A DNA stretch of 19,790 nt from assembly GCA_043820025.1 (NCBI GenBank), contig JBDRED010000015.1, positions 1 to 19,790 on the forward strand, in the 5' to 3' direction. The stretch comes from JBDRED01 sp043820025 [NCBI: Elusimicrobiota bacterium]. GTDB lineage: Bacteria > RUG730 > JBDRED01. Positions 1 through 12,000 of the stretch are shown here, piece by piece. The position numbers and the translations under genes were made by a program. The stretch's first letter is position 1; each line of letters starts with the position of its first letter. Under the pieces are notes generated by a model. The model saw only the letters and a program-made list of their open reading frames with translations. It did not search any database and was not told the DNA's origin.

Positions 1-1
1 T

Positions 2-3000
2 ATTGAAGGAATAGAATCAAGTTTCTGGGAATGGTCTGAGATAAGTGATCCCAGGATAGCAGAATTAAAAAACCAATTAGATTCGTTATTAAAAGGTTAT
101 ATGGAAAATAAGGTTCCTGCTCTCCGTCTCCGCGGCGGCGCTGGTGAGTTTGGCGAGCTAGAAAGTGAAACCGGTAGTGAATCAAGTGAAGAGGAAGCAG
201 CAGTCTCGCTAATAGAATTAATTGATGATACTTTGGAAAGATTAAATACGTACGCTATTGTTGATGAAAGAGGAGTAATTGCCGGAACAAGACCCGAAAA
301 AGCTCAAAGCGTTACTTATTATAATTATGATGGTACTGAAAAACAAAAGGTTGAAGGAGAAGAGCTTGAGAATATAAAAGAGATAGATTTAAAGATCATA
401 GTAGCCCAAAAAATAAATTATGATAGTTTTCCCCAAAACAATATTATTTACAAAGTAGAGGAATATCCAAATGGAGCCAAAGTATTATATAGACATAATT
501 TAAGTGGACAATGGTTTATAGCTGAACCCATAATTGAAATAGACGGGAAGGTAATTAATCTGCATGGCGTAAACGTGCAAAAAAATGGGGTAGCTAATGC
601 ATATATTGGAGAGAGCGTAAATGAGATAGTTGTAGGCCTTCATGAAACTGCAGTAAAACGAAGAAGGAATGTTGAACAAGCTAAAATAGACGCAATACAA
701 AAAATACGAATTGTGAAAGCAAGGAATGATAGTAAGCGTAAAAAGGTTATTTTAACAGGAGAAAAACTTATATCTTATGGATTTAACGAAGCTGATGGGA
801 AGTTTAGCGCTGAAGGGACAGAAGTAGAGTATAAAGACGGTATACAGGTAGGTGATTATGGGAGGATGAAGCCGAGCATAAAAGGAAATACATTGTATTT
901 TACTCCAATGCTTGGAGATAGTGATTATGAAATGGTTGAAATTAATTCGGATGGACGGCCTGTTACAGCAGTAAGACGCGGCAGGGCAGTTACGCCATTT
1001 ATTAAGTCATACACAGGAACAGATTGGGCTGAAGACGTGCCAAAGGCTAAAATAACCATTCAAAGTATAACAGACGATAACAGATATATTAATAAAGATA
1101 CACAAGCAGAGATTACAATAATTAAGCCAACAGCGATACGAGGCAGGCTGGAGTTGTATTCAATTAAGGGTGAGCAGTATGTAGATGAATATGAGCTGGA
1201 TGGTATTACGCTCAGAACAAGAATAAGGACAAAAGAACTGGATCTAACCAGCGGTATTGTTTCTGCTTACAGCTCACAATTTCAAAATGATTTTTTTATA
1301 CAAATTATTGTTGGGAAAAGGATAATAAGTAAGTTGCCCGGTATTGGAGAGAGAATTAAATCAGAAAAAATAGATAGTAATCTGAGAGCGCTTGCAGAAC
1401 AATTAATAGCATTTAAAGTATTTAGTGTAGACGGTGTAGCTCCGGATGTGATGAGACGGATATTAAGTGATCCGGACCATACAAGGGTTAAGGATGGTAT
1501 AATAGAAAGGACTATTAGTGCGCAAAGAACAGGTATTCTTGGCCGTTTATTGGATAAGGTTAGCCCAAAGACCGCAACTTACGTATTTGATTTAAAAAAA
1601 TTAGAATTTGTAGAAAAGCATGCGCTAAAAAGAGGAGAGGAATTAGAATATGTAGAATTAGGATCAGGAAGTTCAGGAGCTGAGGAGGAAATGGAGAGTG
1701 TGTCAAGTGACTCAGACTATGAAACGGAAAGTGATGATGGTGAGGGAAGTAGCGGTGAGATAATAGGCAGTGAAGAGCAGTTAGTAACAGATGATAGTGA
1801 AGAGGAAATAAGGGCGGCTTCTCAGGAAGGAACAGAAGAAGGGTCAGGTATAGAGGATGGAGGGGAAGTTCCCATTGTTGAGATGACAACAGGGCAGGTC
1901 AATGTTGGGCGTAAGACCAGGACACATTGGGGCCGGCTTATTGGGAATATGCTCCTTTCAGCTTTGTATTATTTCTTTGTTGCTGTGCCTAGGAGCTTTG
2001 TGTGGCCGCATAAGCAGTATAGAAGCTCTAATTATCTTTTCAAATATTGGATACCATATTTTTCTGCGATTCTTTTGTCTCTCATTATGGCTGTCGTATT
2101 CGCAGTGACAGGAATAACGCTTGCAGTTACAGTCAGCCCATACTCCTTGTTTATGCTTGCTGCAATATTGATCATACCTGTTACTGCCGCGTTCTTTCCT
2201 ATGTGGTCAGGCAGGCGGCTTGCAGGAGATGTTCTACGCAAGAGAACCAGGCCGTATATAAAAGAAATACTTCAGCGTGAAAAAGAGGATAATGAAGAGA
2301 GGCTGAATAATAATAAAAAATTTAAATTTACACGGCTTAAGGTTTTGCGCGTTATGGCAATGTCCAGGCGTTTTACAACAGGCTTTTTCAAGGGATTATT
2401 CGTAGACCACAAGACATCAAAGAGTAAGGTTATAACAATATTTCGTATGATTGCGTACGGAGCGCTTTTTATTAGTTTTATAGCTGCTGTTATAGTGGCA
2501 AGCGTTAGCCCGTATCCGTTTGCGTCTGTGATGGTGTTTGGCATAGGCCTAAGTATTGCCGGCTTTATGGGGATAATCGCGTTTCGCAATGCGTGGAAGT
2601 GGGCAATGGACACAAATGATAACTGGAAGAAGGTAGAATCTGACATGAAAAAAGATATTCTTGATGTGGTTGAGCCGAGTCAAGAAGAAAAAACAAAAGC
2701 GCTTAACAGATTAGATAAAATCAGAGCCGGGGCAGCTGTTCAGGCTGAAGAAGAGGCGGACGCGGATCAGGAGTTAATGGATGCAGAAACACTGCTACGG
2801 CAGCAAGAACCGGCAAGGCGCGGTTTCAGAAATACACTTAGAGCTGATATATTAAAAAGTATTCAAAACAGGGAAGTTTTAGGAATAGGAGATAACAATA
2901 AAGGTATTGTCCACCTGCTGGCTCTTAAGTGGGTTATAGAGCACGAAATAATTCAACCACAAACAGAAAAAAATCAGAGGCCCGGAAGAATTGCCGGAGG

Positions 3001-6000
3001 CGCGGCAGAAGTTTTGTCTTCGGCTTCAGCGACAAGCTCAAGGACGTCTTCAGAGTCGAGTTTAGAGACAACTTCAGAGACAAGCTCAGAAGAAAGCTCA
3101 GAAGTAAGCTCAGAAGTAAGGCCGGAAAGTGTAGTGATAGAGATGCCTGCTGAGCAAGAGGCAGGATTATTCGAAGGCACTGTTGTGGCAATTGTGGATA
3201 ATAAAGTAGTAATAACTCCTCGAGGCGCTGTAACAGACGCTGATTTACAGAAAGCGCGAAGAGAACTTTTTAGTATAGAATTACGAGAGCATATTAGAGA
3301 TCAGCTTACCGGAGAGGGAGCTCATTCTGTGACATTAAATGTGGCAAATGAGATTAATATTGATGCATTCCTTAGGGCAGTAAAGGATTATTATCCGAAG
3401 GTAACTAGATTAATGAATGCGGATGACATTACTAAGAATGATGATAGAACGATCCGGATTCCGATGAGGTTTGGACAGAGAAGAGAAGACGTTGAATTAG
3501 CTCCAGAGGAGATTGTGCAAGTAGGGCAACCGGTGAGCGAAGGCCCGTTACAAGGACTTGTAGTGGGAAGAGAAATTATGGCAGCCGGAGGGTCGCAAGA
3601 ATTAGTAGAAGAAGACGTTGAAAGAGAAGAGGGTCCTCGTGTCATTCCTGGGGAAGCGGGAATTCAGGTTAAGACTATAGTTAATAATATCGGAACCAAT
3701 GCAGAGTTTGTTGAGCAGGCAAGAAAAGATATTGAGAGTGAATTGTATGTAAGTAATGACAAACTCGTCGAGATACTTACAGATGTTTATAATGATCGGG
3801 TAGTGCGCCTGCGCGATATGTCATTTAATTATGCAAAAAAGGTTGAACAGGTTTTAAATAATAAATTTAAGGAGCTGGGATTAACAGGGCTCATGGTTCA
3901 GACTATCCAGTATGGAGCCGCTGGAAGCAGAGGCATGGTGGTTGTATATAACAGCCTTGATCCGGGAGAGAATACTCCTGCAGAAAGAATGAAGAGTAAG
4001 GTCGCGAGGTCTCAGCGCGCGTTTGCCGCAGGCAAGGTGTTTAGCCTTAAAGGAATATGGGATGTAGCAAAACACTGGAGGTCAAATTACAGGATATGGT
4101 TTACGGAAAATGCAACAGGCGAAGCTGTAGACGATTTTGTAAACAGGTGGCGGTTTAGAAGATTCTGGAAAACGGATTCACTGCCAAAGAAAATAGGTAT
4201 TGGCCTTGGCGGCCTGGCATGGGGAGTAATTCTCTTTGTTCCGTTTATTATTTATAGAATGATAAAGAGCCTTGGCCTGCCTGTAGAGATGATTGGCGAA
4301 TGGGCAGTAAAGATCGGCGAGGCGGTTGGTATTTTAGAGCGGTCGCATGGAGTTAAGGATATCAGGCTGGACGCCGCGGCTCCATTGCCGTTATGGCAGA
4401 GGACTATAAATGCGTTTGTTGTTCTGCCTGTTTTAAGAGGAATGATTACTAGGGGCATTAGAGGCGCGTTTAGGTTAAAACCTGAAACAACATTAAGCGA
4501 AGCGCAGATAGTGGATAGAAGAATAGAAGGTATGTATGAGAATCTTAATTTTGATCCGGGATTTGTAATAGATATAAATGTTCTCAATCCGGCTTATAGG
4601 GATGAAATATTGAGGTCAGATTATAACAGTGAGTTATTAAAACAAATTCTTGGAGAAGATAGGATAAATGAATTAAAATTACTAAATACTGTTGCTGATC
4701 CTGAGACAGAAGAAGCAGTAATAAGAGAAGAGCAATTAAATAGTACTCTGCGCAACGAAGCTCTGCGCAAGGAAGTATTTAGAATATACTACAAATCCCT
4801 TATTGCAACAATTATCCAAAATGACGCATTGCAATACTCAATTGATATGAGGAAAGGATTATTTAACGCATCAATACCTATCCTTTTAGGGTTCCGCGGC
4901 GGGCTTAAACAACACTGGTTCAGGGCATTCTTAAATGACCAAAATGTAAATTTAACATACGGCCGTTTTATAATTTCAAAAAGCGAAAAAGAAACACACG
5001 GCAATCTTTTGGTCCGTACATTATTAGGCCTTGAGAAAGAAGGATCAAATCTGGTTACTATGAGCCTTGCGTTTGTTAAGGTAATGCTTGCGCTATTAAT
5101 GAAGCTCTCATATTACCTGTCAGGAACATTTATCGGTATTTTCGGTATTAAGATATTTCATAAATTTATATTTAATCCTGTAAAGATATTTGTAACAGAG
5201 CTTCTGGTGCATAGCAGTCTTGCGAGGCAGTTTATATCCTTAATAGGCGGCTCAATATTTTTAATAACCGAATTTTTAGCGCTTGTTGTTACATTTAAAT
5301 GGGTCTTATTTATTTTTAGCGAACACAGAAAGACTTATGTTCGAAAATTCAAGCAAGGGCTCAAGCTTTATAAGGCTGTTTCAAATGAAGATTACCCTGA
5401 TAAAGCGCAGAGGCAAAAAAAAGAGCGCGCGCAGGCAAGAGATATTATTAAAAATGCGTTTAGGCTGTACTCAAAGATAGCGTTTGCAATATTCTTAGTG
5501 ATATTTATTTTCTCGCTGGTTAATGTGATTGCTCCGGGCGCTCTGTCGCAGTTTACATTTATCGGCTATATTATGCAGGGGCTGGGTTATGTCTCAGTGA
5601 CTACCTGGGTTAGTACTGTTATAAGCCTGTGGGCGCCGACTAATGTAGTGTCGCCGGATTTATTGGATCTTACGCCCCAGCCTGATGACCCGAATCAGGA
5701 AACGCAATGGGGGGAGTTTTATACAGGCCTGTATGATAACGCGGCAGACGGTAATATAGCGGGTGTTACGCAGACGCTTGCATACAGCTCAGTTATGGAC
5801 TGGATAGGTTTATCGCCCGGCGATCTTATGGGATTATTTATGAATTCATTTGGAATCCTTCCCGGCCCTGACGAAGATATTATTGAAATAACAGGCGATT
5901 TCGACGGCGATGGCAAGGAAGACACTATTTACGCGTATGATAGGAATGGCGACGGCGAACCTGATCTTATTGACCCTGACGGAGATCCAAATGATTATAA

Positions 6001-9000
6001 TAATTGGTATGCGCAGAAGATCGAGTGGGGCAATGGCAATATGGATGTATATTTTTATAACAAAGACGATAATAAGCAGATAGAGTACATAGTTAAATAC
6101 GACTCGCATAATGCGGATGATTCCACAGATTCTATTGACGACGATTTTCTTGTAAGCATTGAATTTAAATCCGGCGAACATGAAGGCGAGACATGGACGT
6201 ACGAGCAGAGCGCGCAGGAAAATATTATTATTGTAAGAGACGCTGACGGTAATATTATCGACGAATATTTGTATGGAGGCAGTGCTTTTGACCAGGAAAC
6301 ATTTATGTTTGATAATCAAGATATTGAAGCGCACCTGGAGTTTGATCCTGCAACAGGCGAGCTGGAGAGCATGACAACATATACGTACAACGGCCCGGAT
6401 CCTGAGAATCCTATAGTAACGTCTGAATTTGTTAGAAATGACGACGGAAGCGCTGAATGGATATTTTATGATGTTGATGGGAATGTTACGCGCCGCATCG
6501 AGTTTGAGGATGGATTTTCATGGCAGGCTGATGGTACGGTATCAGGCGAAGGAGTTGTATACGACGCAGATGGTAATGAGGTTGGAACAGCTTCTATGGA
6601 TTCAAGCGATCTCATTGAAAACTCGACATCCAGGTTAATCATTAGAGAGGATGGACAAGAAGACTTTATACTGGAGTATTATAATGAGTTTGGAGAGAAT
6701 GTGGGTTCGAGCGAGGCTGCGCCTACTGTTACAATAGGCGATACTACATACCGCGACGCGGACCTGGACGGCGTTCCGGACGAAGACCCGTATGGCAATA
6801 AAATAATAATACGCAAGGACTATGCTGACGGGACTTATGAGATTTATGATTATGGAGACACATTGTATGACGATGATCCTGAGGTTGAGTATGTCAGGCA
6901 GTATAATGAAGACGGCGCGCTAATTAGAATTGACGATTATGATGATACGGGAACATACATTGAGGAGCAGATATATTATGACGGCAAAGGCACAGCCGGC
7001 GGAAATATTTTAGTTCATAACCGGTTTAATAGTAATGGGACATTGACAGATCAGAATATTTTCGCAGATGTGGATAATGACGGAGACCTTGACCTGTATA
7101 TGGAATACCACATAAACGGCGGAGTAAAATACGATAACAATCCTATAACAATTATTCATAGCGATCCGGGCGATCCGTCAAATGATATGACGATTGAATG
7201 GGACCCTGATACAGGAGCAGGAACCGTATATAATACTACAGGCCAGATAACAGGAAACGCCTCAAAAGATGCAGATGGAAATATTATAATAACACTGCCC
7301 GGCGATGATAGAGTAATTACAATATCACAAAACGATAACGGCACATTAGATGAGATCTTGACTGAAGACCTTGCGGGCAACGACCTTACGCATGAATATT
7401 ACGCAAACGGAAGACTTCTTCTTAAACAGGAATATATTTACGATGCTGACATGAACCTTTTAGTTATGAACGAATATGATAGTAATGGCGACCTGATTGA
7501 ACAGCATGTTAACTGGGACGTTGACGGCGAGTACATAGAAGTTATTTATTATATGACATATGACGATGATGGCGATGGCGTAATAGACAGGGCTGTTACT
7601 ATTATTAAATACAAAGACGGTAGTACTGAAACTATATCCTGGGATGTTGACGAGAGCGGAAATGTTACAGGCAGCGGTGTTATAGAAGATGCCGCGACTG
7701 TAGAGTGGACAGATACCGGCGGGCCTGCAGGCGCTGACACAGGTATTATTATAACCTATAATGATGGCAGTAAGCTCGAGATATGGCAGGATGAGGATGG
7801 TAACCTGGTCCAGCTTGACAGGTATAGCGCTGACGGCGATTTAACGACTGAGTTTTATGAGGACGGCAAGCTGACAGGCACCTGGGAGTATGATTATGAG
7901 TCAGGCAGGCTTATTACTATTACAAAGTATGATGCTGACGGAGATATTACAGTAGTTGAGACATACCAGTTTGACGGGAATCAGGATGTATTGATACAGG
8001 AGGATTTCTACGACGCGGATGGAGAAAAGATTATTTCGCAGAATTATTATAACCTTGACGGGTCATTGCGGGAATCTTGGAATTACACATATGACGGCGG
8101 CGGGAATCTTGAAACAATAGAAAAATTCGATGATACGGGAACGCGTTTCCAAAAAGAATATTATGACAACGGCGAGCTTGTTATGCGTAATAATTATGAC
8201 ACAGACGGCGTAAGCATAGTAACTCGGGAAACATTTATAGATCTTGATAACGACGGGCAATTAGACACTCTTATTTACACCACAGCAACGAATGAGACAC
8301 AGGTTCAATACTATGACGGGACAATAGAATATATTAACTGGACAACAGGCGAGATACTGGACGAGGACCGTAATGTAATAGGCGGTGTTGTAGTTAATGG
8401 CGATGCGTCATTATATAACCAGGACTATGACCCTGACGCGCCCGCAGGGTCAACGGAAACGATCCTGTTTTATAACGATGGCACGGTTCGCAGAATAATA
8501 TCTGACAGCGAAGGAATTCCTGTTATTACTGTAGAGGAGGATATTACAGAACACTTTACAATCGCTATTCAGTCAGGCCCGCCTACCGCAAGGGCTACAA
8601 CATATTATATTGACCTTGACCGCGACGGAAATCCTGATAAGGATAAATTTGGGAATGACATGATATATAAGAGAGAGGTTTATAATACTACAGGCGCGGA
8701 GCCGGTTCTTATTAATATTACTGTTTATCATTATGACAATATCGCAGGCGCAAATCCCGCAAAAATAAGCGAGGATATATATACCTCGCAGAGTGATTTT
8801 GATAATGGAATAATTGAACAGACAAAATTTTACAGCGTTGACACAGGCGCGTTTACAGGGTATTGGGAGTATGATTATGATAATAACAGGATAAATATTT
8901 ATAACGATACTTATAAACTTATCGGCTGGGATACGTATGCGTCTAATGATTTTGATAATCTGATCGCAAGCAGAAGATATGAATATGATGTTGGGAACAA

Positions 9001-12000
9001 TATGATCCTTATTTATGAAAAATACTTTTATGATATTGACGGCGATGGAAAGCTTGATACGGTTACTTATGTAACAAACAATAATACGGATATTGACGGA
9101 GACGGCGAGATAGATACAACAGTAACATTTATCGAATATGGCGACGGCTCAAAGGAAACAATAGTCTGGGATACGGATAATGACGGTATTATTTACAATG
9201 AAGCCGGAGAGCCGGTTGGAAGCGCGGTTCTGCATGGAGATGAGACGATTGATCCGGAGACAGGATTACCTGTTAAAACATATCTAACCATGGTTTATAA
9301 CGACTACACAGAGATAGATATAACGCAGGATATGTATGGAATTGTTGAGGCAAGGGATATTACGACATTAGAGACAGTTACGCGCACAGTAGGCCCAAAT
9401 ACATATATTGTCAGAGACCTTGACGGCGACGGCAATCCTGATAAGATCAATCCTCTCGGCCCTGATGATCCGTCGAATTGGGTAATAATTAAGCAAACGC
9501 ATATATCGGGCCGTGTAACAATATATAACTATGATAACCTTGTTGCTGATGAGCCTGTCCTTGCGCGCGAGGATATTTACAACAGCGAGGCAGACTATAC
9601 TAACGGCGATCTTGCAGAACAAATTTACTATGAGGCAGGCGCGCTCAAGGAAACCTGGACATATAACCGCGTATCAGGCGAATACTATATTGAGATAGAG
9701 GATTCCACCGGGAATCTAACTGAAACAAGGTCATACTATGACGAAGATTTTCAAAATGTTAAAAGCATAAGACAGTATGAGTATGATGCGTTTAATGAAA
9801 GATTTCTTGTTTCCGAAGATATTTATGATACTGACGGAGACCTATTAATGTCATTTGACCGCGACGGCCAAGGAACAACAGGTATAACCACATTTTACGA
9901 GGCTGACGGCCAGACCGTTAAAGAAACAATAGAGTGGAGTAATATTGATAAGGATAGCACAACAGGCGCGGGCATAGCCTATAACAGCGCGCACGATGCG
10001 ATAGGCATTGCAACGCTTGAAGCGGACACTACATACAGCACGCCCGGAACAAAGCTGACAATTGATTATTCGGATGTTGGCAGAGCTGATCTTGTGATTT
10101 ACCAAAACGAGCAGGGAGATATAATGTATCAGGAAGGCGGCGAGGTTGGCATGGGCGCAGGCGCAGGCGTTACATTAAAAGGAATTCAAGAGGGGGCGAT
10201 TACTACTAAAGAAACAACCGGGGAACAGCAAGAAACAACTGAGAGGGAAGAAAAGAAAATACAGTTAAAACCCGAGGTAGAACGTAAGAGAGAAGAAAAA
10301 AAGAAGAGGCAGGAGCTTTTATTTGAGAGGATAGTTAATGGAGTGGGCGCATTATTTGGGGCTGAAGAAGAGGAGCGGGCTGAAAGAGATGCCCTCGGGT
10401 TAAAGTATATAAGACTGGCTGAGTTCCAAGGCGGTAATCCGGCAGTGCAGGCAACAAGCGGCGGATTACAAAATATAGCCGAAGCAATTGCAAACTTTGG
10501 GCTGGAAGATACAAATAGCAGGCTAACAGAAATTATGTCGGTGAATGGGGTAGGCCTGCAAGTTACGGATGCTGTCAGCGAATCAATGCAGGACACAACA
10601 GATGCGCCAAATGTCAGTCTGATTAATGAAGGCGCCATGGTATCTATTAATCTTACAATGCTTAGAGCGCTGGATGCTATTAGAAATATTTCTGAAACTA
10701 TTTTCGAGAGTTTTACTGCGCAGCTTCTTGCAGGAGTAAATCCTTTTACAGCAGATGCAGAGCTTGCAGGAGCATTTAATAAAATGTTACATTATTCGAG
10801 AAGCGAAACAAGGTTTGATATTGCAACTCTTCATAGCAATGCTGTTGCAGTTGCGCGCTGGGCGTCAATACAGGATACAACAAAGCAGTATACTGATAGA
10901 GATATAAAACAAGCTTTTGGCATAACAGAAAACGCTCTTCCTGCGGAACATATTATTTTATTAAATACTTTGACGCATAGTGTTTATGAGGAACTTGCGC
11001 AAAGAGGTATTTTGGACAAAGGCAAATGGATAGGAGAAGGTATAAGAGTAAAGTTTGTGCGAGATTCGCAATTCGATTATACGGATGAGAGAGCAGTTAC
11101 TCAGCTTAAGCAGATTAACCGCGCGAGCGTTTTGGCAGAAACAATGAACTCACAGGCCGAGGTTGTTTACGGCGAATTAGCGTTAATTGCATTATTAGAA
11201 AATAAATCCAAGGAACTTAACGAGCAAAATATATCAGGCATTGGTAATCCTTTAAGCATAGATACTGCGGGTAATATTGTTACAAGCGCTGGCGTTCTGG
11301 ATTATTGGATAAGAGAAGAGATAATGAGAATGACAGGGAAAATGAGGTTCCAAGATGTAAAGGAGAGAGATATTATAGATGTTACAAACAGCGCATTCAC
11401 ATTAATGGTTAAGGCTAATCCATATTTAAGCGCAGAGATGAGAAATAATTTAATTAAGCCTTTGCCTGCAGACAGCGCGGCAAGAAAGAGAGAGATAGAA
11501 AGAAGAACAGTAATGTTAAAAGAATATATTGAAGGAATGGAAGACGCTCAAGCGCGATCAAATTTAAAGGATGTATTACAAACCGCGGGCATTACTGATA
11601 CTGCTGACCCGAAACTTTTTGTTGTAGTTTTAAGCGCAGTATCATTCGTTTATAACAACGAAGAAGGAAGGCAGGGTATTATGTACTGCCAAGCTATAAG
11701 TAGCGAGCATGCAGATAAAATGAAGGATATCTCACAGATGCCGTTTGGATTAAAAATAGAACTTCCAAAAGAAACCGAGGAAGCGGTTATGCATTTACAG
11801 GGCGATGAAGCCTCTTATGGAACAAGGCAGGTAACATCTGAAGGTATTGAAGTATGGTTGACACAGAAAAGGCATGAGATCACAATTACTCCGCAAATTC
11901 CTCAAGAGCCTGAGAATGTTCAGATTAAAGAAGGCCCTGTAAGAGAAAGGGTTGAGTTGTCTCGTCCGGAAGAAATTCAAAACGCAGTTCTAAGCACAAT

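Noticed and set aside
101-103. ATG at 101 as the real start of the giant gene
   Set aside because: The frame is open without a stop back to position 2 and the upstream codons read as normal protein; the short AAAGG before the ATG is not enough to call a start.
1560-3191. Antisense open frames opposite the S/E-rich linkers and membrane segments
   Set aside because: They mirror the low-complexity coding strand (Leu/Ser-rich translations), lack ribosome binding sites and recognisable domains.
5897-10120. An RHS-type polymorphic toxin
   Set aside because: The repeats resemble YD units, but the RHS core signature and a variable C-terminal toxin domain are not seen, and 650 residues of unrelated sequence follow.
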